A DNA stretch of 55,356 nucleotides. Origin: Lactonifactor longoviformis DSM 17459 (GTDB taxonomy: Bacteria > Bacillota > Clostridia > Lachnospirales > Lachnospiraceae). Location: assembly GCF_900129135.1 (NCBI RefSeq), contig NZ_FQVI01000029.1, forward strand, positions 1-55,356. Direction: 5' to 3'. Below are positions 1 to 9,583 of the stretch, piece after piece (the stretch's first letter is position 1; each line of letters opens with the position of its first letter). Both the position numbers and the translations under genes were made by a program. The notes beneath the pieces are model-generated. The model was not told the origin of the DNA, made no database searches, and worked only from the letters and a program-made list of their open reading frames with translations.

Positions 1-180
1 GCTCCGCTGCTCTTCAGGTAATACCAGGTCTTTCCGTCCTGCAGCCAGCCCGTTGCCATTGCTCCGCTGCTCTTCAGGTAGTACCAGGTATTTCCCAACT
101 GCAGCCAGCCCGTTGCCATCGCTCCGCTGTTGTTCAGATAATACCAAGTATTTCCCAACTGCAGCCAGCCGGTCTGCATA
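1..180 (-). repeat. 60-bp tandem coding repeats (choline-binding-type modules)
   Basis: Three consecutive units of exactly 60 bp differ at only a few bases. A more diverged unit follows to about 240. Each encodes a 20-residue module of the form TGWLQ-(D/L)G-(K/N)TWYYL-(K/N)-S/N-SGAMA. This is the aromatic and glycine pattern of Cpl-7/choline-binding cell-wall repeats. The array continues past the window edge, so the copy number is unknown. Confidence 0.9.
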
Positions 181-3100
181 TAGCCATCCTTGTCAAAATA
201 GTACCACTTTCCTCCAATCTGCTGCCAGGTGTGCTTGGTGAGTGTTCCGTCACTGTTAACATACTGCCAGCGGCCCTGCGCATCCTGATTCCATCCGGGC
301 TTAACGATTTCCCTATAAAGGGCTTTGACTGTCATATCCCCAGTTACATTGGAGAAATCTTTGTCCCAGCCAGTGAATTCCCATCCCGGTACTTCCGGTG
401 CTTCCGGTGCTGTGGCTGCATCTCCTTCCTTTACTTTAGCTGTGGATATTGTTTTTCCGTCTTTGTCTACGAAGGTAACTGTGTATTCCTTTACTTCCGG
501 CTCCATCCTGTCGCCCTTTACCTTCCACTCAATGATGCCTACGCCCGCTGCTTTTTTCACCATAGTTACCCGGAAAGAAGTGGTCACCACCGGATCAAAG
601 GTTGTTACATTAAACTTATCCATCTCTGTTTTCATACCGTCAGGGTTGGATACCTCTGTCCACTCGTTGTTGTCATTCAGATATTCATATTTATAAGAAG
701 ATGGTACCTGGACACCGCCGTCTCCCCCCACACTGTTGTCAAAGAAGTACATTTCTGCGGTATGAATATTCACAGGCTTATCCCAGGTATAGCTTACCCA
801 TTCTGTTTCTGCATCGTGATTTCCCCAGGTTCCAAAGTGTTTTACTCCATTCCCCAGAGAAGTTTCTGAGACAACTCCGTCATTTACGGCATCCAGTGTC
901 TCCCAGGAAGAACAATAGCTTGCCTCTGCGTTTGCAGTAGCCTCTAATTTGTCAGGATCATTATCCGGCGGGTTAATCAGACGGAAGCTGACCTCAACCG
1001 TTATATCCTTTGTTACATTTTCTAAGGTATAGGTGTTATTTTCCCCTACCTCCACTGCTTCGCCGTCAATCAGCAGCTGTTTTACCATATAGCCCTCATT
1101 TGGGGTCATAGTGAGCACCACATTGCCGCCTTCCGGAATGTTAACCTTATCTGCAGTAACACCTCCGAACTTAGGCGTTCTGTTGTTCAGCGTCAGTGTA
1201 TACCAGTTCTCCGCATCTCCGCCCTCGTCAGACATTACCGTCTTAAAGTACGTATGGTAGGCGAAATTATATGCGGAATACATTGGTACGAAGGTCATAC
1301 CATTTGTTTTTAATGTAGGAAGCCCGTCTTCTGTGTCTGCTTTTTTGATCGACTGAGACAGATCCGGAGAAAGAATCAGGGAAAGCCACTGTGTCTTATT
1401 ATTTTTTGCTACCATCACCAGCGGTCCATACATAAGGCTGGATACTGTACTGCCCTCCAGCTTGTCGGGAGTTTTGTCCAGATGATAGTCAAAAGGCATC
1501 GTAATCTCTACCACATCACCGTTTTTCCAGGTTCTGTCTAGTTCCAGGTATGAGGACAGAGCGGCTGTCTCCTTCACTTCCTCCCCATTTACTTTCACAG
1601 TAAATCCTTTGGTTGCCCAATATGGCACACGAAGCTTCATCTTAAATGTTCCGTCACCGTTAATGGTAAGTTTTGTGCTCTCCGAGGGGAATTGGTTTTC
1701 CTGCTTAACAGATACTCCCTTTTCCTCCCATTGTACGGTGGATGGCATATATAAGTTTACATAAAGTGTATCATTGCCCTTATAGTATGCTGCCTCCTGG
1801 TATTTCACATGATTTTCCATACCTGTACCGTGACAGCAGGTAAAGGAGTCATAGTCACCGCCGTATGATTTTCTGACGCCCGGGCCAATGGGAAGCATAT
1901 AGGTGGTTCCGTTATGCATGCTGGAGGTCGTCTCCTGATTCTGAGATGCAATTATCTGGTTGTACAGGGTCCTCTCATAGTAATCCATATAGGAGGCATC
2001 ATCCGGGCTGTACTGATACAGCTGCTTTGTAAGCTTCAGCATGTTGTATGCGGCACAGGTCTCACAGTTTCTGTCAGACTCTATATCATTGGCCTGGTTA
2101 TAAGGAGTTTTAAAGTTCTCCCCTCTGCCCACACCTCCGATGGAGTACGCATATCTGCTGGTAACCATATCCCAGAAATTCTTGCCGATATTGTAATAGT
2201 AGGGATCCTTGGTTGCTTTATATTCTTCCATAGCCCCAACAATCTGTGGTATGTGCTGGTTTGCATGACGTCCCTGAATATCATCAACATTTGCCGCCAG
2301 ATTGTCAAAGAACTTCTTGTTGTCAAAGAATTTTGCACCCTCCAGATATTTTTCATCTCCTGTAATGTTATAGAGTTTTGCCATGGACTCATTAAATCCG
2401 CCGAACTCGCCGGCAATGTACATACCCCACATCTGCTCTCTCTGCTCCGGGGTACACGCATTCAGACGTTCGTATACCCAGCTTCCCAGATCCATGGCCG
2501 CCTCAAGCGCCTCTTCATTTCCTGTGTACTGGTAGGTATCCAGGAAACCGGCCATTATCTTATGTAAGGTATAATAGGGTGCCCATATAGTTGCATACGG
2601 TGTATACTGCTCCAAAAGCGCGAACTGATCAGGAGAGTACGCACTGATAAAGCCTTCCCCCCATTCCTCAGGGTTTGTGCTCCAGATGCTCTGGTCTGCA
2701 TTCTGAGGAGTTCCCTTTGTTTTAAAATCTGCAGCATTTCCCTTTGACAACAGCTGCAGGGTACGCAGTTCATGAATCATCTCTTCGGACTTGGCCTTCA
2801 GCTCCTCATCCTTTGTGGATGCGTATGCAAGAGCCAGCGCGGACATATAGTGTCCGGTAGAATGTCCGCGGAGGAGTCCCTTAGGTTCATCCCATCCGCC
2901 TAAAGGCTTGGCACCTTTTGTATCCTGTCCGAAAGTCGCGCGGAAGTTGTAAAGCATTCTGTCGTTATCCAAAAGTTTCAGGTACTCTACAGTTCTTTCC
3001 CTGTTTTGTGTCAGAATAGAATCCCCGTCCAGAGTAATTTCACTGAGATCCATGGTTTCTGCCTGGATTTCCAGAGGTGTCTGGGCCTCATCTACAACAT

Positions 3101-4775
3101 TTACCGTTGCCTCAATGGGCATAGCCTCATCTACAATCTTTCCGGATACCTTAAATGTTCCCTCTTTGCTGTAGTCTTCTTTATCAATCTTTGCCGGCCA
3201 TATGGTTTTCAGCTCTTTGGATGTTTTATCAGAATACTGAACCGTCACATAGGCAGGCAGAGAAGGAGAGACACCGACTCTGGTCTTAATCGTAATGGGA
3301 GAGTAGGATTCAATGGATGCAGTCTCAACCTTAGGAAGAACTGTCACCTCAAAGTCTCTGGAATTCTCCGCACCATCTTTTTTTGCCGTAGCTGTAAGTA
3401 CCGCACTCCTGGCTTCCTCTCCTATCTCCGGTCTTGTAATAACACCTTCTTTGGTGATTACTTCAGGATCTGATGTGTCCCAGGTAATAGCAGATCCCCA
3501 TTCTCCCTCTGACGGGAGTTTCAGGCTGCTGGTCAGTGCGCTCAGATCCCCCAAATCAAGGGCCTCCAGATCATGGGCTACAATTTTATCTCCGTCAGGC
3601 ACTGCGGGCACGATGATATCAAAGACTCTTTCTACATTCTGGGCAGTCCCGTAAGATCCCTGCACTGTTAATTTTACAGCAGCATCCGGCTGGCCTGCTT
3701 CAGGTCTGGTAACCTCACCTGTTGCCGGATTAATAACGTCTTCTTTGTCACAGCTCCATACAAACTGTGATCCGTTAGCTCCTGTCTCAGGGAGCGTCAG
3801 ATCTTCAGTTATCTGGGACAGATCCCCAAGGTCAATTGCTGCCAGATCTGCTGAGACAATTCCCTCATCGGTCACGTCAAATAAGCTGTTGACCTCATCC
3901 TCATCCATTGCATAGTTATAAATAGAGAAATCCGCAAAAAGTCCTTTGGTTGCAGGATCTGAAAACTGTCCCCGGCCGATATAATTCCGGGTAGATTCTG
4001 CCAGATCCTCTAACCCAGCCGTAAGCCCCTCCTTCTGGGCTGCCATCTGTCCGTTTTCATAGAGTGTCAGAGTATGATTGGCTCCGTCCAGAACTACTGT
4101 GGTGAGCACCCATTTATTTTTTTCAATGCCCTCTTCTTTCTGGGCTGCCTGTTCCTCACCCCATCCGTTCACAGTGATAGCTGCGGCATAGCCCTTTGCT
4201 CCATCATTGGCACCGTCAGACAGCAGATACAAATATTTGCTTGTATCAGAACCAAAGTCCCAAATCCTCTGATAGGCGGTATCCGTAGGTAGATTTACCC
4301 AGCAATTAATGGTTGCGCTCTCCATATTATTAAAAATACCTGTGGGAAGTTCAAGGTACCCCCCGTCTTCTCCCCCTGGGAGTGATAATGCTCTCACATC
4401 ATTCCCATAAATATTGGCATCAACAATTTCCGTTCCTCCCTTATCCATATTACGGATTACACCGGCTCTTGTCCCGTCCTCAGACTCATCCTTGACTATG
4501 GTAGAGTTTACTTCCTGGAAATCATAATGTACGATCTGTTTTTTTGTTGTTTCCGCCTGTGCACTGATGCCTTCTTCTTCCTGAAGCTCCATTCCGTAAG
4601 CCGCAGTATCCCCCTGCTCTTCCGGTGCAGGTTCGCTTTCCGGATCCTCGAAGCCCTCTTCTGCAACAATGCCATTTTCCTCAGCAGCCAGTACGGAGGC
4701 CGGAGGAAGTACAGTAGTAGAAACCATTGTCCCTGCCAGAAGCAGTGACAGCATCTGCATTTTGTTTTTACGCAT
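1..4775 (-). CDS. Secreted multidomain GH127 glycosidase, partial (C-terminus off the left edge)
   Basis: At least 1591 residues in one open frame that leaves the window at base 1. It starts at an ATG behind AAAGGAGAA and has a signal peptide (basic start, hydrophobic stretch, cleavage near residue 30). By my translation the order is: LamG/concanavalin-like domain (about 83-290), two degenerate bacterial Ig domains (about 298-480), a Big_4-like domain (about 485-560), a GH127 catalytic region (about 575-1180), a discoidin-like region (about 1275-1420), a Listeria-Bacteroides repeat (about 1428-1482), then aromatic choline-binding-type repeats. Known GH127 enzymes are beta-L-arabinofuranosidases that use a zinc-thiolate centre. 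The expected ligands are visible as Glu905, Cys907, Cys980 and Cys981, with Glu886 a candidate acid/base. It probably acts outside the cell on arabinose-containing plant glycans, held on the cell surface by the repeats. The neighbouring sugar-sensing genes fit this. The family call is firm; the exact substrate is inferred. Confidence 0.88.
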   Translation of the reverse strand, partial: MRKNKMQMLSLLLAGTMVSTTVLPPASVLAAEENGIVAEEGFEDPESEPAPEEQGDTAAYGMELQEEEGISAQAETTKKQIVHYDFQEVNSTIVKDESEDGTRAGVIRNMDKGGTEIVDANIYGNDVRALSLPGGEDGGYLELPTGIFNNMESATINCWVNLPTDTAYQRIWDFGSDTSKYLYLLSDGANDGAKGYAAAITVNGWGEEQAAQKEEGIEKNKWVLTTVVLDGANHTLTLYENGQMAAQKEGLTAGLEDLAESTRNYIGRGQFSDPATKGLFADFSIYNYAMDEDEVNSLFDVTDEGIVSADLAAIDLGDLSQITEDLTLPETGANGSQFVWSCDKEDVINPATGEVTRPEAGQPDAAVKLTVQGSYGTAQNVERVFDIIVPAVPDGDKIVAHDLEALDLGDLSALTSSLKLPSEGEWGSAITWDTSDPEVITKEGVITRPEIGEEARSAVLTATAKKDGAENSRDFEVTVLPKVETASIESYSPITIKTRVGVSPSLPAYVTVQYSDKTSKELKTIWPAKIDKEDYSKEGTFKVSGKIVDEAMPIEATVNVVDEAQTPLEIQAETMDLSEITLDGDSILTQNRERTVEYLKLLDNDRMLYNFRATFGQDTKGAKPLGGWDEPKGLLRGHSTGHYMSALALAYASTKDEELKAKSEEMIHELRTLQLLSKGNAADFKTKGTPQNADQSIWSTNPEEWGEGFISAYSPDQFALLEQYTPYATIWAPYYTLHKIMAGFLDTYQYTGNEEALEAAMDLGSWVYERLNACTPEQREQMWGMYIAGEFGGFNESMAKLYNITGDEKYLEGAKFFDNKKFFDNLAANVDDIQGRHANQHIPQIVGAMEEYKATKDPYYYNIGKNFWDMVTSRYAYSIGGVGRGENFKTPYNQANDIESDRNCETCAAYNMLKLTKQLYQYSPDDASYMDYYERTLYNQIIASQNQETTSSMHNGTTYMLPIGPGVRKSYGGDYDSFTCCHGTGMENHVKYQEAAYYKGNDTLYVNLYMPSTVQWEEKGVSVKQENQFPSESTKLTINGDGTFKMKLRVPYWATKGFTVKVNGEEVKETAALSSYLELDRTWKNGDVVEITMPFDYHLDKTPDKLEGSTVSSLMYGPLVMVAKNNKTQWLSLILSPDLSQSIKKADTEDGLPTLKTNGMTFVPMYSAYNFAYHTYFKTVMSDEGGDAENWYTLTLNNRTPKFGGVTADKVNIPEGGNVVLTMTPNEGYMVKQLLIDGEAVEVGENNTYTLENVTKDITVEVSFRLINPPDNDPDKLEATANAEASYCSSWETLDAVNDGVVSETSLGNGVKHFGTWGNHDAETEWVSYTWDKPVNIHTAEMYFFDNSVGGDGGVQVPSSYKYEYLNDNNEWTEVSNPDGMKTEMDKFNVTTFDPVVTTSFRVTMVKKAAGVGIIEWKVKGDRMEPEVKEYTVTFVDKDGKTISTAKVKEGDAATAPEAPEVPGWEFTGWDKDFSNVTGDMTVKALYREIVKPGWNQDAQGRWQYVNSDGTLTKHTWQQIGGKWYYFDKDGYMQTGWLQLGNTWYYLNNSGAMATGWLQLGNTWYYLKSSGAMATGWLQDGKTWYYLKSSG

Positions 4776-4896
4776 CTAAACTTCTCCTTTCAGCTATATT
4801 TTTTCCCATATAAGCCCTTTTTCCACATCCCGGGAACAGGGATGTAAGAGCATATACAGCTCCTTCATTGTGTAAAGTAGAAAAATTCCTTTTCAT
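4768..4896 (-). CDS. Possible 42-residue leader ORF ahead of the GH127 gene
   Basis: A short frame starts at an ATG preceded by AAGGGGGG at good spacing and ends 8 bp inside the GH127 gene, so the two would be translationally coupled. The product (begins MKRNFSTLHNE, ends ERRSLDA) resembles no family I know and has no signal peptide or obvious domain. The strong ribosome site and the overlap are the only support. It could be a leader peptide, or simply untranslated leader with a chance frame. Confidence 0.3.
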   Translation of the reverse strand: MKRNFSTLHNEGAVYALTSLFPGCGKRAYMGKNIAERRSLDA

Positions 4897-4951
4897 AAAC
4901 AAAACCCCCCTTATAAAAAGCGTACAAGTTACTGCCTGTTTTTGCCGCTTT

Positions 4952-4980
4952 ATTATAAGAGAGGTTGTCTCTTTTGGTAA
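4952..4980 (-). promoter_or_regulatory. Probable promoter of the GH127 gene with a dyad in the spacer
   Basis: On the minus strand TTACCA (4975-4980) and TATAAT (4952-4957) are 17 bp apart. Between them lies the perfect dyad AAGAGA-GGTTG-TCTCTT (4957-4973), well placed for a repressor or for an activator that distorts the spacer. The 250-bp gap to the binding-protein gene suggests the glycosidase has its own promoter. Confidence 0.55.
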
Positions 4981-5025
4981 CTCTAATTATTTAAGAATAG
5001 TGGACTATCTTCAACTTAAATCCAA

Positions 5026-6225
5026 TTATTTCCGTACATCTAACATGCCTGCTGCCTCTTTTGGCGATTTCTGTTCAGCTACCATCTGATACACAGATTG
5101 GGAAAGCTGTTTCGATAAAACATTCCAGGAAGGAATGGAAGACCGTACGACTGCCCCTGCCATCTGCTCTTTAAATACCTGAAGATTTGTATCCTCCGGT
5201 ATCTCTATATTTATTTTTGCGGGGAGAATCTGCGCTTCCAGACAGAATGCCCGCATCACCTGATCCTGGTTATAATACTCCAGGAATTTCTTAGCTCCTT
5301 CTACATTTTTTCCCTTTAGAATCCCCATATTTTCACCGCCTACTATCACACTGCTGTTCTTATCCACCGGCAGGGGACTGACCCCATAGGCAATCCCTTT
5401 TTCCTCCAGCATAGGCAATACCCACGGGCCATTCTCCATCATCGCAGCGCCCCCCTCCGCGAATACCCTGCCCACATCATTCTGAGACATATTGATACAG
5501 TCTCCCGCCATATAATTATTGTCAATCATACGTTTCAGGAACGCCAACGCTTTTTCGGTCCCCTCGCCGCCTATCTCTGAAGTGTTCTCACCGGTCGATA
5601 ATATCCAGGGGAGAATCTGAAACGCCCCCTGCTCCCCTTCCACCGCAGACATAAGAAATCCGCTGCAGGACTCTGTTGACAGAGCCCCAGCCGCCTGTTC
5701 CAGTTCCTCCCAGGTCTCCGGAGGGTCTATATTCTTTTCTTCCAGCATCGCTTTATTATAGATCAAAGCGGCGTTGCTGCAGTTCATGGGAAGACCGTAC
5801 ATATGGCTCCCGTAGGAAACCGTCTCTACCAAAGACGGATAGTAGTCCTTTTTAACCCCAAGTTTTTTCAGAAAACCCGTGATATCCTCAAACAGCCCCA
5901 TTTTAATAAAGGCTGACATATCCGGGTTGTCAATAATTGCCACATCAGGCAGCGCCTTCTCCGTATATGCCATAGATAGTTTTTTGGTGAACTCCGTCAT
6001 AGGTACATACTTCCAGGATGCTTCGTAGCTGTTCTGGGATTGGTTAAACCCACTGATTACCTTTTCCAGGGCGCTGCACTGGGCATCTGTTTCAAAATAG
6101 GTCCATATTTCAATCTTTTCCCGTTCCCTTTCTTTCTCCGGCGAGTCATCCCCTCCCCGGCACCCCGTCAGCATACCCGCGAAAAGAGTAGCTGCCAGTC
6201 CTATACACATATGTAATCTTTTCAT
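5026..6225 (-). CDS. ABC transporter extracellular solute-binding lipoprotein (family 1)
   Basis: A 399-residue protein with a lipoprotein signal (Leu-Thr-Gly-Cys, lipid Cys22) and the body of a family 1 sugar-binding protein. The region 'WTYFETD' near the start and the 'IIDNPDMSAF' and 'YNKAMLEEKNIDPPETW' segments are typical. I start it at the ATG at 6225 because GAGGAAAGAGGAATT lies just ahead, and 12 residues upstream add nothing like a signal. It should bind a sugar or oligosaccharide on the outer face of the membrane. No permease or ATPase gene is adjacent, so it either uses components encoded elsewhere or presents ligand to the YesM-like kinase two genes upstream. It follows the response regulator by 13 bp and is probably in its operon. 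The ligand is not readable; the GH127 neighbour suggests an arabinose-containing saccharide. Confidence 0.85.
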   Translation of the reverse strand: MKRLHMCIGLAATLFAGMLTGCRGGDDSPEKEREREKIEIWTYFETDAQCSALEKVISGFNQSQNSYEASWKYVPMTEFTKKLSMAYTEKALPDVAIIDNPDMSAFIKMGLFEDITGFLKKLGVKKDYYPSLVETVSYGSHMYGLPMNCSNAALIYNKAMLEEKNIDPPETWEELEQAAGALSTESCSGFLMSAVEGEQGAFQILPWILSTGENTSEIGGEGTEKALAFLKRMIDNNYMAGDCINMSQNDVGRVFAEGGAAMMENGPWVLPMLEEKGIAYGVSPLPVDKNSSVIVGGENMGILKGKNVEGAKKFLEYYNQDQVMRAFCLEAQILPAKINIEIPEDTNLQVFKEQMAGAVVRSSIPSWNVLSKQLSQSVYQMVAEQKSPKEAAGMLDVRK

Positions 6226-6238
6226 AATTCCTCTTTCC

Positions 6239-7750
6239 TCACTGCAGCGCTCTGTAGTCACCCGGTGAGACTCCCTCTACATCCTTAAAGACACGGTTAA
6301 AATACTTAGCATCCGTATATCCAACCTCTTTCGCAATCTCATAGATTTTTTTATCGGTATCCTTAAGCAGGCGTTTCGCGTGGCTGATGCGGAACCTTTT
6401 TAGAAAAACGGAAAAGTTCTGCTCCATCTCCCGGTTAAACAGGGTACTGAGATATTCCGGGGTAATATCCAGACTGGCAGCCACCTTCTCCAGGGAAATG
6501 CTTTCCTGATAATGGTTTCTGATGTAATCTAAGGCCCTTTTAATCGTATAGTTGCTGATATTTTCTCTCTGGCTTAAACCAGATGCAAGGATACATATCT
6601 CTCTGTTGAGAATATCCTCCAGCTCCTTTCGGGTAACCGCGGTTCCCATACTTTTCATAAGATTCAGGTTAAGCAGCTGTTCATAAAGCCTCCTGTTCCC
6701 CTCCTGGCTGAGGCTTAACATAAAGTGTGCCATTCTCATGTATCCTTCCCTTATCTGATCGGGTTTCACTCTCAGTTCTCCCATATAGTGAATAAATCTC
6801 TGTCCCGCCTCATATACCTCTTCTTTCTTTTCTCCGTAAAATGCAGTCTGCAGCTGATGCTCCAGATTGGCCGGGTAAACATACGTCCCGGGCCGATATT
6901 CCCGGATTCTCTCTTTACTTATAAAACCAGTATCTCCCAGTATCATGCCATATGAGTACTGTTCCCTTACCTTCTGGTAGGTAATTCCTATATTTTCCAA
7001 TCCTTCAAAAGCATTCTCTGTCCACACCCATCCATGGCTGTACAGTACGTTCTGCAGTAATTTGCGTTCCAGCTCTCCTTTTACGCTTTCCCAGTTTGTA
7101 TTCTCTGTCAGGCAGATAAATTCCCGGGTATTCTCTATGTAAAAGTAATAAAACCTTTGTTCAGGAAACTTTCCCCGGAGCTTTCCGAATCTCTGCACAC
7201 ACTGTTTCCGTTCCTCCTGGGAGGCACAGCCAGTGTAAGCACATAAAAGCCGGAACGTGCCTGAGACCGGGAGACATAAGGCTTCTCCAATCTCACGGAT
7301 CTTACATGAATCGTATTCGTTCTGGATCAAAAGATCTCTCAGCTCTCTCTCCGGTGAATTCTGTAACCTGGCAGACCTTTCCCGAAGGATTTTTTTCTGG
7401 ATAGAGTCCAGCAGACAAATAACGTCCTCCGGGGCCAGGGGTTTAATCAGATAGTCATCCACCCCGTATCGTATGGCCTGCTTTGCATATTCAAACTCTG
7501 AGTATCCGCTTAAAATTACAAAATGCCGGTCCGAACCCTGCTCGTAAAGCCTGCGGATCATTTCCAGTCCATTCATTTCAGGCATCCTGATGTCTGTAAT
7601 AACTAGATCCGGTTCATATAATTCTGTCAGCTCCAGTCCTTCCCTTCCGTTTTTTGCCTCACCGACCACGGTATGTTCCGTATGATTTTCTATTAAATTC
7701 GCCATCCCCCTGCGGATTTTAACTTCATCTTCCACCACTAATATTCTCAT
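6239..7750 (-). CDS. AraC-family response regulator (YesN-like)
   Basis: A 503-residue two-component regulator. The N-terminal receiver domain (about 1-120) has the acidic pair near residue 8, the phospho-acceptor Asp53 in 'ITDIRMPEMNG' and the conserved lysine in 'DDYLIKPL'. The C-terminal 100 residues are a double helix-turn-helix AraC DNA-binding domain ('LEKVAASLDITPEYLS' and 'YEIAKEVGYTDAKYFNRVFK'). The middle 250 residues are the variable linker usual in the YesN group. The stop of the kinase gene and the ATG overlap as TGATG, with GGGGGTAA ahead, so the two are co-translated. It probably activates carbohydrate genes in answer to the kinase; the adjacent binding protein and GH127 gene are the obvious targets. 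Confidence 0.93.
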   Translation of the reverse strand: MRILVVEDEVKIRRGMANLIENHTEHTVVGEAKNGREGLELTELYEPDLVITDIRMPEMNGLEMIRRLYEQGSDRHFVILSGYSEFEYAKQAIRYGVDDYLIKPLAPEDVICLLDSIQKKILRERSARLQNSPERELRDLLIQNEYDSCKIREIGEALCLPVSGTFRLLCAYTGCASQEERKQCVQRFGKLRGKFPEQRFYYFYIENTREFICLTENTNWESVKGELERKLLQNVLYSHGWVWTENAFEGLENIGITYQKVREQYSYGMILGDTGFISKERIREYRPGTYVYPANLEHQLQTAFYGEKKEEVYEAGQRFIHYMGELRVKPDQIREGYMRMAHFMLSLSQEGNRRLYEQLLNLNLMKSMGTAVTRKELEDILNREICILASGLSQRENISNYTIKRALDYIRNHYQESISLEKVAASLDITPEYLSTLFNREMEQNFSVFLKRFRISHAKRLLKDTDKKIYEIAKEVGYTDAKYFNRVFKDVEGVSPGDYRALQ

Positions 7751-9546
7751 CACTTACCCCCATCTATAATTGGCACCCGCAAGGTTATTACGGTTCCCAT
7801 ACCGGATATGCTGTTTACATGCCACTCCGCCTGGTCTCCGTAATACATTCTCAGCCTGGAGAATGCATTTTGCAGGCCAATTCTGTCCGACTCGTCCTCA
7901 ACAGCTCTAACGGGATCATTGTAAAGCTCTACCAGGTCTGCAGGCATTCCTTTGCCGTTATCCTCAATAATGAGAAGTATCCTGTCCTCCCCCGGGGACA
8001 AGCCGATGTCCACACGGAGAAGCCCGTCTCCATCCATGTCTTTTAAACCGTGAAGAATGGCATTCTCAATAAAAGGCTGCAGCAGCAATTTATAAATCCA
8101 TTTTTTTCTTGCCGCATCCTCCACGTGCACCTCACAGGTAAACACCCCCTCAAAGCGCATCTGCTGAAGGCTTATATATTTATCAATCCAGTCCTCCAGG
8201 TCCTTGATGGTTACCATTCCATTGCTTTTATCTATACTGTACCGGAGTATCACCCCCAAATTTCGGAGCATCCTGCTGATCTCATAATCCCCCTGTTCAA
8301 TGGCCATCCAGTTGATAGAGTCCAGGGTATTATACAGAAAGTGAGGGTTAATCTGTGCTTCTAAGGCCCGCAGCTCGGCATTTTTTTGCCTGTCCACCGC
8401 TTCCTTCACCTCCCGGATCAGCTGTTTTACCTTTGCTGTCATCTCATTAAAATTTTCTGCGATATCCCCGATTTCGTCGTGCTGAGTAATGGGAATCGTC
8501 ACATCAAGATTCCCTTTCTGTACTTCCTTGATCCCATCAACCACCTGATGTACCGATCTGTTAATATCCTTCACCAGACAGAAGATAGCAGCAGAGGACC
8601 CGACAATTGCAGCCACCCCTATCATAATATAAAGCAGCTGTGCCCTCACAACATCCTTCAGCATAAAATCCTTGTTATATGCATTGTAAAAGGTCCATCC
8701 GGTTACCGGATCTTCATAGGAATTCACAGCCAAATTCCTGTTTTTCATAACCCCGGTGTCCTCTACAAAGTCTTCTATAGGCATCTTTGGATCTTTTATA
8801 ATACCTGAAAATGCCGCATCCGGATATGTAACTATGACATCCTCTTCTGTCATAGTAAAATTGATCCCCATCCCCTCCTCCTGCTCAGGGGTATTGCAGA
8901 TGCTGTTGAGCACCTGCTCTTCTATGGTCATAACAATGGTTGCTATACTTCCCTGTTCCAGCCTGTCAGCATCAAATACCTTTTTGGAAATGTGAAAATA
9001 ATGCTTCTTCTCCCCTCTCTCCTGAAAGGTCATAGTCGGGGTAATCGTGGAGCCCGTGCCGTGGATGGCGTCCTTATAAGGCGGTATCTTCCGCAGGTCT
9101 TTATAATCCTTCCACAGATTGTTCATATAGGAATCCGTCTCAAAATCATATACCACAGCATTTCCGTCGCTGCAGATCACACTGATGCACCGGATCCCAG
9201 ACTCGGCTGTATTATACTGCTTCAGACGATTATTAATTTTATTGTATGCCACAGCCTCAGAACTGCTGTCATCCATCAGTATCTTAATATTTTCAGTAAT
9301 GATCTCATCCTGATACATCTGATAGAGAGAATTGGTATAAATCTGCAAATTGAGATTTGTCCTGTCTGCTATCCTGATAAGATTATTTATCATCAGCTGG
9401 TCAACTTTATCTGTCATATTTTTCGCATTCAGAACAAAAGACACCGTCAGAATAAGGGCAATGGGCAGCAAAGCTGTGAGAACGAATATCATCATAAGCT
9501 TTGACTGGAATTTGCTGTTTTTATATATTTTTTTTATTGTCTTCAT
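7750..9546 (-). CDS. Sensor histidine kinase (YesM-like, His_kinase/HATPase_c)
   Basis: A 598-residue membrane sensor: one N-terminal transmembrane helix, about 270 extracellular residues (dCache-like), a second helix, a HAMP linker, then the His_kinase domain with 'INPHFLYNTL' holding the phosphorylated His. The ATPase domain carries an N box ('QPFIENAILHGL'), G1 ('IIEDNGKGMP') and G2 ('RIGLQNAFSRL'). I prefer the ATG at 9546, preceded by GGGAG, over an upstream frame extension. It is first in an operon with the response regulator and binding protein. Kinases of this family answer to sugars, often through an extracellular binding protein. Confidence 0.93.
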   Translation of the reverse strand: MKTIKKIYKNSKFQSKLMMIFVLTALLPIALILTVSFVLNAKNMTDKVDQLMINNLIRIADRTNLNLQIYTNSLYQMYQDEIITENIKILMDDSSSEAVAYNKINNRLKQYNTAESGIRCISVICSDGNAVVYDFETDSYMNNLWKDYKDLRKIPPYKDAIHGTGSTITPTMTFQERGEKKHYFHISKKVFDADRLEQGSIATIVMTIEEQVLNSICNTPEQEEGMGINFTMTEEDVIVTYPDAAFSGIIKDPKMPIEDFVEDTGVMKNRNLAVNSYEDPVTGWTFYNAYNKDFMLKDVVRAQLLYIMIGVAAIVGSSAAIFCLVKDINRSVHQVVDGIKEVQKGNLDVTIPITQHDEIGDIAENFNEMTAKVKQLIREVKEAVDRQKNAELRALEAQINPHFLYNTLDSINWMAIEQGDYEISRMLRNLGVILRYSIDKSNGMVTIKDLEDWIDKYISLQQMRFEGVFTCEVHVEDAARKKWIYKLLLQPFIENAILHGLKDMDGDGLLRVDIGLSPGEDRILLIIEDNGKGMPADLVELYNDPVRAVEDESDRIGLQNAFSRLRMYYGDQAEWHVNSISGMGTVITLRVPIIDGGK

Positions 9547-9583
9547 AACGCTCTCCCTTTTGGGAAATTTTAGAGCCACAGCT

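Noticed and set aside
1-240. 60-bp repeats resembling a CRISPR array or VNTR
   Set aside because: The units are contiguous without spacers and translate in one frame into choline-binding-type modules of the GH127 protein.
231-869. Plus-strand frames in the first 3 kb
   Set aside because: They are antisense to the continuous minus-strand GH127 frame, which has a signal peptide, ordered domains and catalytic residues.
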